Assembly: GCA_945875745.1 (NCBI GenBank)
Contig: CAMCLJ010000009.1
Coordinates: 1-40,304, forward strand
Reading direction: 5' to 3'
Source of the DNA: Chlamydia trachomatis
GTDB lineage: Bacteria; Chlamydiota; Chlamydiia; Chlamydiales; Rhabdochlamydiaceae
DNA: 40,304 nucleotides
In this document: positions 1-7,490 of the stretch, in pieces
Layout: each line of letters begins with the position of its first letter
How positions within the stretch are numbered: position 1 is the first letter of the stretch
The notes under the pieces: model-generated
Database searches by the model: none
What the model was told of the DNA's origin: nothing
The model's input: the letters and a program-made list of their open reading frames with translations, nothing else
Position numbers and translations under genes: made by a program

Positions 1-599
1 AAACTTTTCACTTCGTTTCGTCATTTCTCTTCTACTGTCAAAACAACTTCCGCAGGCTTTACTAGCTCTGCTTTTCTTAAAGCTGATTTCTTTTCAGATT
101 TCTGCGTTAAGATGCTAAGAACATACAAAAATTACCGATTTTATCGCAAAGCTTTTTCAGTTTTTTTCTCAAAAGATCGAATCTGCCTGGCCTTTTCATA
201 GGGAAAACTTCTTTTCGTTTTTTATAAGCCTAGCCTTGCTGGCTAGAATAAAATAGGTATTTAGGGATAAGTCCCACTTAAGCCCATTATGATTTTCAGG
301 AAACAAGGCTAAGGCACACCTGTCTGTATAAAGTTCAAATAAAAGCAGACGAACTTAGAGGGATTCAATAAAATAAAATACAGATAAGCCCCCGGATGCA
401 TCTTTGAATAGCAAACAGACAACTGAAGGTAAATGCCTGGACAAAGAAATATTTAATAATTACTTATAAACAATGAGCCAAAAGCTTGGATAAGCCTCCT
501 ATCCGAGTAAATCGATGAAAAATGGATTAGAAAACCTATCGAAAAAGGGCAAAGATAGGGATAAAATGGATCGATAATGAATATCTGGATAAGAAATAC
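1..599. other. Intergenic stretch with a possible gene tail on the minus strand
   Basis: No convincing complete gene lies here. On the minus strand, positions 131 down to 21 form an open frame of 36 residues with charged, coding-like composition (it ends in VVLTVEEK before a TGA at 21-23), but it has no ATG and a stop sits directly upstream. It could be the last piece of a decayed gene or chance. The rest is AT-rich with scattered stops in all frames. A small inverted repeat at 230-246 (CTAGCC, five-base loop, GGCTAG) has no U-run on either strand that would make it a clear terminator. Confidence 0.3.
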
Positions 600-1673
600 T
601 TATTGATTAGGTCGCAATTGATTATCTTCATACCATCTTGCAGGATCTTTTTTTAGTTGTTCCGACCAAATCGAGACATATTCGATAGCATGCGATTTAG
701 GCTGCCAACCAAGCATTTTTTTTGATCTGCTGGTATCTAATAGATAAGAGAGTCCCACTCCATCTATAGACCAAGACTGGAAATCATTCTTTTGACCAAG
801 ATTAAAATAAACCCTAAACCAAAGGAAAAGTTTGACAAGACTTCCCGGAATAGACCAAGTCATCCAATCTACACCGTGTATACTCATACCCATTGCTTTT
901 TGCCATTGGCCATAACTATAGGTCTGGTTTTCCCCTAAAATTAAAACTAGATCATGTGGCAGATCTTTTTTCTTTCGGATAACTAAAGCGATAGCTTCTA
1001 TAAAATCATCGATATGTAAAAAGGGTGAGCCAGCATTAAGGTCTCCCGGAAAAATATGAGCTGACCATGTCCGCTCATAAATTCTTTGTATTTGACTTGC
1101 CAAAGACAGGCAATGGCATCGATCATCATAAATATGACCTAATCTCAAAATGGCAGTTGGAATATCTCCTTGCATCCTGTGCATTAAATCTTCTATTAAT
1201 ACTTTTGATTTTGAATTGTTAGCCTTCGGAATCACCGGTGAGTGCTCATTAATCTTCTCACCATCTTTGGAAGAAGTATGAACAAAAATTGTACTAGAGA
1301 AAATAAATTGCCCTATCTCAAGCTGATACTTTCGCAATCCCTTGAATAATAACTCGGTAGCTAGTACACCTGAGCCTGGACAATTACCCTGCTTTTCTTC
1401 ATCCATATCGCTTAAAACAGCTAAATGGACAACAGAACAAATCCGCTTTCCGTAACGATCAGAAATATACTTTAACCCTTTATGAAGGCTCTCCTCTAAC
1501 GCCAAATCAACAGTAACATAATCGACATCTGAAAGTTTATCCTCTATAATCTTATCAAAACCAATGACTTGGTAATCTTCTGATAAACGCTGAGCTAATC
1601 GAGCACCGACTCCGCCATTGACCCCTGTAATAAGGATAATCTCTTTATTCACCACAACCACACCGGTTAGCAC
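600..1673 (-). CDS. NAD(P)-dependent epimerase/dehydratase-like protein (extended SDR family)
   Basis: An extended short-chain dehydrogenase/reductase fold is indicated by the N-terminal Rossmann motif ITGVNGGVGARLA (residues 16-28), the strand FIFSSTIFVH where the family carries its Ser/Thr, and the downstream segment ILRLGHIYDD typical of nucleotide-sugar epimerases. The length of 357 residues is normal for the family. The catalytic YxxxK is not intact: the aligned stretch reads NSKSK, so the Lys is kept and the Tyr is replaced by Asn. The substrate cannot be told. The frame opens with GTG at 1673; further GTG codons at 1661, 1655 and 1652 are alternatives, and 1652 would place the start eight residues before the nucleotide-binding loop. 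It is a single gene with no obvious operon partner. The fold is confident; activity is doubtful. Confidence 0.75.
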   Translation of the reverse strand: MLTGVVVVNKEIILITGVNGGVGARLAQRLSEDYQVIGFDKIIEDKLSDVDYVTVDLALEESLHKGLKYISDRYGKRICSVVHLAVLSDMDEEKQGNCPGSGVLATELLFKGLRKYQLEIGQFIFSSTIFVHTSSKDGEKINEHSPVIPKANNSKSKVLIEDLMHRMQGDIPTAILRLGHIYDDRCHCLSLASQIQRIYERTWSAHIFPGDLNAGSPFLHIDDFIEAIALVIRKKKDLPHDLVLILGENQTYSYGQWQKAMGMSIHGVDWMTWSIPGSLVKLFLWFRVYFNLGQKNDFQSWSIDGVGLSYLLDTSRSKKMLGWQPKSHAIEYVSIWSEQLKKDPARWYEDNQLRPNQ

Positions 1674-2024
1674 ATTAACTATTTCCAGATATTACATAAG
1701 GTAGATATTAATTCAATAATTAACTAAAAAATATTAATATAAAAACCAAATTATTAAAATCATTTTAGACACAATTTCCCCTCTAAATTCTATTCACTAA
1801 AGATCGAAAAACAGCACAAGTTTATTTATAATAACGCAAGAAACGGCCGAGGAGTAGCCCTGTAAAGATAAGAAATCTGTTTTATGTATTAAAAAATAGC
1901 GAATTTAATGAGGTTGTGCAACTAAACATGGACCCATCTGATCGATTGCAAGATAGCAATAATTGGATAAGAATGGCAAAAAATGAAAGTAGGCAACAAG
2001 GAGATAAGGATCACTAATACCTAA
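1674..2024. other. Intergenic stretch with an unstarted plus-strand reading frame
   Basis: This stretch holds no assured gene. A plus-strand frame is open from 1835 to a TAA at 2015-2017 (60 residues, with a basic start and a polar, charged end reading NWIRMAKNESRQQGDKDH), but the only ATG is at 1928, which would give a 29-residue peptide. There is no clear Shine-Dalgarno sequence before it. It may be the remnant of a small gene, converging on the membrane protein gene that ends at 2025. The first 130 bases are AT-rich and probably hold the promoter of the minus-strand gene that starts at 1673. Confidence 0.2.
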
Positions 2025-2639
2025 TTATGTCTCTTGTGAATGCACTACTTCATCTTGCGGTTTTTTATGTTGAGTCAATACTCCAGCTGTTACACAAAAG
2101 CGCATAGCAGCTTCTACACTCATATCAACACGCCTTACCCTGGAACGGGAAACGATAATTGTATGCCCCCCGATCTGATAACTCAAAGGAAGGAATACGG
2201 CAATATCATCCTGAGAACCAAATCCTTTTGGAAGCTCTTCAAAACTTTCTCTCGTGACAAGACCCAGCAACTGTATTCCGTGCAGATCTACCATGACTAC
2301 ACCTTGCTGCTTCTGGCTGTTTTTAGAGTCAAAGTAGGTCATCATCTCCCGAATAGCGTTATAGAGAGTTTTAACAAGAGGTGTTTTTGTTAAGAGGAGG
2401 TTAACCATAGAGGAAATTTTTTGTACGACCCAATTGTTAATCACAGATCCAATTAAGAGGACAAAACAAAGAGCGACCGCAATACCCATACCCCGAAAAT
2501 AATATTCAGGGCCAATAATTGCTTTAATAGGAAGACTAAAGACCCCTTCTAGTGTAATAAATAACCAATGAATCAGAGCTAATGTTAACGCAAGCGGCGC
2601 AATAGCTAGCAAGCCTCTTTTTAAGATCTTTAATAACAT
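2025..2639 (-). CDS. DUF502 family inner-membrane protein
   Basis: This is a 204-residue protein of the DUF502 family. Two hydrophobic segments (about residues 9-30 and 49-70) are followed by the family-typical segment TPLVKTLYNAIREMM (about 85-99) and a compact soluble domain with VVMVDLHGIQLLGLVT. The molecular function of the family is not established; members are small membrane proteins found in many bacteria and in plants. The ATG start is preceded by an AAGGTAGG ribosome-binding site at good spacing. It lies 34 bases downstream of the trmO stop codon on the same strand, so the two are probably co-transcribed. Confidence 0.85.
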   Translation of the reverse strand: MLLKILKRGLLAIAPLALTLALIHWLFITLEGVFSLPIKAIIGPEYYFRGMGIAVALCFVLLIGSVINNWVVQKISSMVNLLLTKTPLVKTLYNAIREMMTYFDSKNSQKQQGVVMVDLHGIQLLGLVTRESFEELPKGFGSQDDIAVFLPLSYQIGGHTIIVSRSRVRRVDMSVEAAMRFCVTAGVLTQHKKPQDEVVHSQET

Positions 2640-2673
2640 AATGACCTACCTTTTATGCTAAGTTAGCATACCC

Positions 2674-3471
2674 TTAGATATTATTTGGAGGTAAAAAAAT
2701 AGGTGGAAACTGAGCAGAGTATATTGAATGCAATTGCCGCTGCTCTAGGTCTGTGATGGAAGGGATTTGATCGGCTTTATAACCACTTACAATTTCTTGT
2801 ATTTCAATCTCTTTAGCTACCTGACGCACCTGAAACACAAACCTCCAGGTCTTATAAGACATCATATACTGGTCTGGACCTAACCGAGAAATACGGTTAT
2901 AATGATTCGGACCAAAAAAATAACGAAGAGATTCAAATACAGCATCAGCAAAAGATACCGATTTTGTATGTAAATACTCTTTTTGGACTAAAGCCCTATG
3001 ATTCCATAAAAGAGTATAGTAGTGATTCACCGTTTCATCGATCCATCCACCATCCGATGCTGGAAAACTATCGCAATAAGGGATGTAGGGCTTGATATCA
3101 AAAATAGGAGTTTTATCTATTAGATCAGCACCCTGCACATAAATTTTCCTTCCCCTTACTCCAATCAAACGCAAAGCAGACATCCCTATAGGGTTTGGCC
3201 TGTGTGGACAGCGCGTAGCAAATAGACCAAGCTTTTTAAAATACCTCGTTGGCATTACCTTCGGCTTCCACCCTTTTACCTGATGGAACCCAAATACGAC
3301 CCAAATTCTTGCAAAACCTTCAATCCCATCAAGGGCTTGCTCGAAATTTTTCCCAGGCTCCAGCTCGATGACTCCTATGGGGCCGCCTACCGCCATCGGC
3401 TGTCTAGAAAGCTCATAGTTTTTTAAATGTGGAGCTCGAAATACTCCAATTGGATGAAAAAAATACTCCAA
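2674..3471 (-). CDS. trmO: tRNA (N6-threonylcarbamoyladenosine(37)-N6)-methyltransferase TrmO
   Basis: TrmO (TsaA/YaeB family) uses S-adenosylmethionine to methylate t6A at position 37 of tRNAs reading ACN codons. The N-terminal two thirds carry the family beta-barrel signatures: HPIGVFRAP (residues 6-14), GFARIWVVFGFHQ, and the hallmark TRCPHRPNPIGMSALRLIGV (about 86-105), followed by GADLIDKTPIFDIKPYIPYCD. The 265-residue length and a C-terminal extension after the barrel are usual. The only in-frame start is a TTG at 3471, preceded by AAGGAACAGG. The gene is followed closely by the DUF502 gene. A t6A substrate is implied but its synthesis genes are not in the window. Confidence 0.92.
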   Translation of the reverse strand: MEYFFHPIGVFRAPHLKNYELSRQPMAVGGPIGVIELEPGKNFEQALDGIEGFARIWVVFGFHQVKGWKPKVMPTRYFKKLGLFATRCPHRPNPIGMSALRLIGVRGRKIYVQGADLIDKTPIFDIKPYIPYCDSFPASDGGWIDETVNHYYTLLWNHRALVQKEYLHTKSVSFADAVFESLRYFFGPNHYNRISRLGPDQYMMSYKTWRFVFQVRQVAKEIEIQEIVSGYKADQIPSITDLEQRQLHSIYSAQFPPIFLPPNNI

Positions 3472-3559
3472 AACCTGTTCCTTTTGATAAGAGAGCCAAG
3501 ATACAAGGTTTGCGACCTTATTTTCTATGAAAGAGATCAGTATTATCCGGTATCAAATG

Positions 3560-4105
3560 CTAATTATTTATAGCATGCCTGCGATGCTGTCTTTTCAAAT
3601 ATAAATAAAGAAATAACAGACAAAGCCCTGTAATAGGGATCAGAACAGGATAAAGGTAGGCAGAGATAATCGAGAGACCGAATGCAAATAGACCTATAAG
3701 TAAGCCTACAAATAATAAAGTGATGTCAGTATACACTCCTGCCAGGTAAGTAGAAAAAGCAAGAAGTAATAAGACAAGTATGCTAGACAAGAACCTGCCC
3801 ATCATTCCAACTTCAACCATAATTGACAGAACCATGACTGCAAAAAACAGACCCATCCAATGCAGTATTTCATGCCATATAGTTGCAGTAAGGCGATGAT
3901 CTTCTTTCCTTATAGTAAAACAATTCATTCCAATACTTAAACCTGCGTATACAAGGCATAGACCACGCCAATAATGCCAAGCACCATCTTCGTGCAGTTC
4001 AGTGAGGATAAGGCCGATAAAAGCCAAACACACCATAAAAAAACCAACAACCATCCGGATTTTCCAATGGTGAAATAAAGGAAAATGATTCGCCCGATCT
4101 TCCAT
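3560..4105 (-). CDS. Hypothetical polytopic membrane protein
   Basis: I do not recognise this protein. It is 181 residues long and very hydrophobic, with about six likely membrane helices (near 17-37, 47-66, 85-103, 106-125, 129-148 and 149-170), a basic C-terminal tail (KRQHRRH) and a histidine-containing loop around residues 74-84. The start at 4105 is preferred over the ATG at 4120 because a GGAAGGA ribosome-binding site lies seven bases before the inner ATG and overlaps the codons after the outer one. It is divergent from the exported protein at 4261. The general look recalls HdeD/DUF308-type helical membrane proteins, but no motif confirms this. Confidence 0.7.
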   Translation of the reverse strand: MEDRANHFPLFHHWKIRMVVGFFMVCLAFIGLILTELHEDGAWHYWRGLCLVYAGLSIGMNCFTIRKEDHRLTATIWHEILHWMGLFFAVMVLSIMVEVGMMGRFLSSILVLLLLAFSTYLAGVYTDITLLFVGLLIGLFAFGLSIISAYLYPVLIPITGLCLLFLYLYLKRQHRRHAINN

Positions 4106-4260
4106 AAACAATCCTTCCATTTTTTTTCTGACCCTAAATAAAACCGGTTATTCTGTCAAATAACTGATCAGTACCAATCGGATCCCACCCTTTTATTTTG
4201 AAAAAAACATCGATTTATTCTACGTTACAAAGTGATTATAAATATTTTTGGAAGGTCCCT

Positions 4261-4920
4261 ATGAATATATTACCGATAGGATGCTGGCTATTTATTCTAG
4301 CTGTTCCAATATGGTCGGAGCAAACTCTACATTATGAATCAATAACTGCTAAGAAAATCACTTCTACCCAATGGAATGTTACCGAAAAAGAAAAAAAACT
4401 AGAAATCAATGGCGTCTCTTCAGACACAAGCTACAGCACCCTAGTTACCCAACTCAATTATGCTCTCGATAGTTTTGAACAAAAAGATCCCCATAAAGGG
4501 TATGATCTCAAAGCTCATCGAGAAGGCAAGGTTCTGACGGTTACAGGTCTTGTAAAAAAGACAAACCAAACAAAACAATATCAAATCGGAACAACACCGT
4601 GGGTACAAGAATTTGCATTTGGCTTTAAAGACTTTTTATCTTCGAATGCCCGGGAATATAAATTTGAAATCCTGCAGCCACAGAGCTTAGATATGCATGA
4701 TATGATTGCTACTAAAGAAAATATTGAAGAGCTTCGGATTGATTCGAATGTGTATCAAGCCCAAAAAATGAAAATTACTTTGCAAGGCTTCCGCAAGCGG
4801 TTTTGGAAAGCAGAGGCTTGGTATGATATAAAAACTCATCATTTACTCCGATATAAAGCAAATGAAGGACCTGGCACACCGATTACAGACATGATCCTAT
4901 TAGAAAATAACGTAAAGTAG
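4261..4920 (+). CDS. Hypothetical exported protein (DUF3108-like beta protein)
   Basis: An exported protein of 219 residues. The ATG at 4261 is chosen over the upstream TTG at 4198 because GGAAGG sits just before it and the resulting N-terminus is a compact signal peptide (MNILPIGCWLFILAVPIWSE). The mature part alternates polar and beta-prone segments, and its end reads FRKRFWKAEAWYDIKTHHLL. That resembles the end of periplasmic DUF3108/lipocalin-like barrels, where a converted sugar or lipid backbone is described by 'YD..T..LLR' strands. No catalytic motif is visible. It may help lipid or polysaccharide handling in the periplasm, but that is a guess from fold resemblance only. Confidence 0.6.
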   Translation: MNILPIGCWLFILAVPIWSEQTLHYESITAKKITSTQWNVTEKEKKLEINGVSSDTSYSTLVTQLNYALDSFEQKDPHKGYDLKAHREGKVLTVTGLVKKTNQTKQYQIGTTPWVQEFAFGFKDFLSSNAREYKFEILQPQSLDMHDMIATKENIEELRIDSNVYQAQKMKITLQGFRKRFWKAEAWYDIKTHHLLRYKANEGPGTPITDMILLENNVK

Positions 4921-4972
4921 ACTCACTAGTCTCGAAGAGACAAGAAAGATTCAGTGTGATGGAAGAATACCC

Positions 4973-5659
4973 TTATCTAGCAATCGGGTGATGGTTACAA
5001 TCGAGACGATCGCAAATACGCTTTGCCTCGATCTGATCGATGAGTATAAACTTATTAAATTCCTGCTCATAACCATAAACATCCCCTTTACCAATATCAA
5101 AATACCAACCATGAACCTGTAATACCCCTTGCTCGATCTTTTGTGCAACAATGGGGTAACTTTTCAGATGCTCGATTTGTTGCAAAATATTGATCTGAGC
5201 AGCTTGATTATGCAGGGCTAAATCTGGGTTGATTTCCAAACAATGATCTTGCTCATTTATCCAAGAGCTGCCGTGCTTGAGCCATGTTTTCAAAAAAGAA
5301 TCTTGAAGTTTATCCAAGCCACCGACAATTGCTTGCATAGCACCGCACTCTGAATGACCACAGACGATAATATTGGTAATTGGCAGGTTGTTTAAAGAAA
5401 ATTCAATGGCTGCCGCCTCTGCCGTCCCCATACAATTAGGGCACACAGAGTGTGGAGGAACCATATTACCTACATTTCTAACTACGAAAAGATCGCCTGG
5501 ATTTGTTGAAGCAAATAGGTTAGGAACCACCCGGCTATCGGAGCATGCGATAAATAAAGTATCCGGAAATTGTCCTAAAGCCAGATGAGCAAAGTTTTCA
5601 ATATAATGAGTATGATACTTGTCTCTAAACTCAAGGATCCCGTTCAATAATTTTTTCAT
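4973..5659 (-). CDS. Beta-class carbonic anhydrase
   Basis: A zinc enzyme interconverting CO2 and bicarbonate. The three zinc ligands of the beta class are present as C39 (in CSDSR), H102 and C105 (in CGHSECGA), and the catalytic Asp41-Arg43 dyad is intact. The 228-residue length is standard. The ATG at 5659 follows AAGGATGAG, a good ribosome-binding site. It is a single gene converging on the exported protein that ends at 4920. Bicarbonate is the substrate of acetyl-CoA carboxylase, whose biotin carboxylase (accC) lies in this window, so supplying carboxylation is one plausible role; pH balance is another. Chlamydia of vertebrates manage without an obvious homologue as far as I recall. Confidence 0.93.
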   Translation of the reverse strand: MKKLLNGILEFRDKYHTHYIENFAHLALGQFPDTLFIACSDSRVVPNLFASTNPGDLFVVRNVGNMVPPHSVCPNCMGTAEAAAIEFSLNNLPITNIIVCGHSECGAMQAIVGGLDKLQDSFLKTWLKHGSSWINEQDHCLEINPDLALHNQAAQINILQQIEHLKSYPIVAQKIEQGVLQVHGWYFDIGKGDVYGYEQEFNKFILIDQIEAKRICDRLDCNHHPIAR

Positions 5660-5878
5660 CTCATCCTTACCTTATGTAAAACAGCGTTAAGCATACCAGA
5701 TAGTAAGTACTTTTTCTATACTAACTTTTCTTTTAACACGCCACCTAGGCTCGATATTTTTATTAATTAGATAAATTAACACCCTAAAAAAGTACTAATC
5801 ATAAGATTGAACTATTCTCGGATCCTAAGAGGGTGATTCAAGAATTTATTGAGTTTCATCAACCTTTTCTTATGATGC

Positions 5879-6127
5879 TTAAATCTCTTTTAGGCGGAAT
5901 TTTATTAGATGACAATTAGAAATCAATGCCGCAATCCGAACTACCTCATCATCGATTCCTTGTCGTAAGAAAGCTTTAGAAATCGCCAGGAAGGCCAATC
6001 TTTTGCGACGACGAGAAAGCGATTGAGCCAACAGAATCGCTTCATCAAAGAAACCGTGTTGTAATAAATTTTTAGAAATTTTTCGGAGGCCTTTCTGCTC
6101 TATTAAGCTATTAGATCGTGAACAATT
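5879..6127 (-). pseudogene. Remnant of a helical-repeat (TPR/Sel1-like) protein
   Basis: The minus strand holds an 82-residue open frame with strong coding character between stops at 6128-6130 and 5879-5881, but with no usable ATG at its head. It contains two or so degenerate helix-turn-helix repeats, such as LLQHGFFDEAILLAQSLSRR and AFLRQGIDDEVVRIAALI, which resemble the alpha-helical repeats of large chlamydial TPR-like proteins. The sequence upstream (6131-6214) is AT-rich and non-coding, so the N-terminal part has been lost. It is best read as the eroded tail of a repeat protein gene; a short expressed protein with an unusual start codon is possible but less likely. The rest of 5660-6214 shows no gene. 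Confidence 0.45.
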
Positions 6128-6214
6128 TTAGACAATTTAAGAGTTTTATATAAATAAAAAATATGATTTTTTTATATATGATGTTTTTAAAAAATTAATT
6201 AAATAAAAATAAAT

Positions 6215-7000
6215 TCATGATAAACGATATCTTTTATCTAACAAAGAAATCAATTCCTCTGTTTTCCGAAGATGTGGTTTACCGCCGTAGATTTGTCCTT
6301 GGACAGAATCTACCATTTGCAAACGGATCTTGTCTGAACCGACATTATCTAATACAAATAATATCATCTCTTCTAACTGGGTATTGAATATCAAGGAAGG
6401 AGCACAGAATGATAGTATGCCATTATCCTTAGGATCTCTGAGTTCAAACTTATGGTATTTCAATATTTGCTCTAGTGTAGCCTTTAAAGCTGCATCTTTT
6501 TCCGTGCCCGGTGCTAGCTGATTAAATTCTCTTTTTAACTTTTGAAAATTTTCTATAAAAGGTAAGTAATCAAGCACATTGATTAGATGTCCTTTTTTTC
6601 CTTCCTTGAGTACTACGAGGTGGCTGATCCGATCCAATACTGTATTTATTTTCGGTGGAGTCTTAATCGGATATGCAGATTGAAATATTGAAGATGAGAA
6701 TTGAAAGGGTTGGGTTTGAGGAGGCAATACAGGCTGCGACTTAAATATATCAGCTTTTATCTTCTCTATCATTAACAGGGCATTTTCATGTTCATTTGCA
6801 GCTTGTAGATTCTTGGGTGGATATTTAACCCTCTCCTCTAGGATAGCTAAAGTTCTTCGTTGCGCAGCGATCTGTTTGTTTAATTCTGGATTGGTAGAAA
6901 AGTATTTTTGCAAGTCGAGTAATGGGCGAGCCCGAATATTATATAAATAAGGCACCTGTTTAACTACCTGCTGACCCATTCGATTTAAACTGCAAAACAT
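6215..7000 (-). CDS. Hypothetical protein with presequence-like basic N-terminus
   Basis: No family is recognised. The 261-residue protein starts at an ATG with GGAAAGG in front. Its first 28 residues lack acidic residues and carry R7, K14, R23 and R25. The following LQKYFST (residues 30-36) resembles the RxF/Y-S/T sites at which mitochondrial processing peptidase cuts. Residues 40-90 are probably a coiled coil (QRRTLAILEERV), then comes a Pro/Gln-rich linker (PVLPPQTQPF) and a C-terminal domain with helices such as DYLPFIENFQKLKREF. There is no signal peptide or membrane helix. The gene is isolated in AT-rich flanks, typical of chlamydial effector candidates. Effector status is inference only. 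Confidence 0.65.
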   Translation of the reverse strand: MFCSLNRMGQQVVKQVPYLYNIRARPLLDLQKYFSTNPELNKQIAAQRRTLAILEERVKYPPKNLQAANEHENALLMIEKIKADIFKSQPVLPPQTQPFQFSSSIFQSAYPIKTPPKINTVLDRISHLVVLKEGKKGHLINVLDYLPFIENFQKLKREFNQLAPGTEKDAALKATLEQILKYHKFELRDPKDNGILSFCAPSLIFNTQLEEMILFVLDNVGSDKIRLQMVDSVQGQIYGGKPHLRKTEELISLLDKRYRLS

Positions 7001-7247
7001 ATGTACCTTTCCATATTAAATTATTAACCCTTCAATTAATATAATAATACAGATAACTTTAAAAGTAAAGTAAATTATATCGAAATTAAATAAAGCGCAT
7101 CTTAATTTAAAAATACTTATTACATTAAATTAATTGATTTTTTATAAAACGCTATTGTCTATGTATCAACCTTTTAAAAAATTAGAATTTTAGCCTAAAA
7201 AGGTACCTGTGTAAAAATATGCTAAAATATTCTTTATTAATGCAGTA

Positions 7248-7435
7248 TTTACCGGGGCCTGTCTGATGACTTTAGAGAGGTCAATCGCGATTAAGGGACT
7301 GGTTTGAAAGCAAAAATCATTAGATGGATGGGCGGTTACCCGTCTTCGAACTCTTATTCATAGATCCTTGGCCGGTAAAGATGGTTAAAAAACAAAGACA
7401 TCTCTGTTAAAACAAAGCCCAGAGCAACAGAGATG
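7248..7435 (+). ncRNA. Candidate structured RNA / leader upstream of uup
   Basis: The 490 bases between 7001 and 7490 hold no protein gene, but the right part can form strong RNA structure. TTTACCGG at 7248-7255 pairs perfectly with CCGGTAAA at 7372-7379, extended by CC/GG after a two-base bulge, closing a ~130-nt domain. Inside it GATGGG...CCCGTC forms a local hairpin. Downstream, CATCTCTGTT at 7399-7408 pairs perfectly with AACAGAGATG at 7426-7435. A TAAAAT -10-like box lies near 7222. It may be a regulatory leader of uup or a free small RNA. It does not show the landmarks of tmRNA, RNase P RNA or SRP RNA. The left part (7001-7200) is AT-rich with nothing visible. Confidence 0.35.
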
Positions 7436-7490
7436 GGCCTAACTAAAAATTACACGAGCAAGAAAGCAGGTTCTGTGGTAGCCTATCCCT

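Noticed and set aside
230-246. Hairpin CTAGCC/GGCTAG as a terminator
   Set aside because: No U-run follows on either strand.
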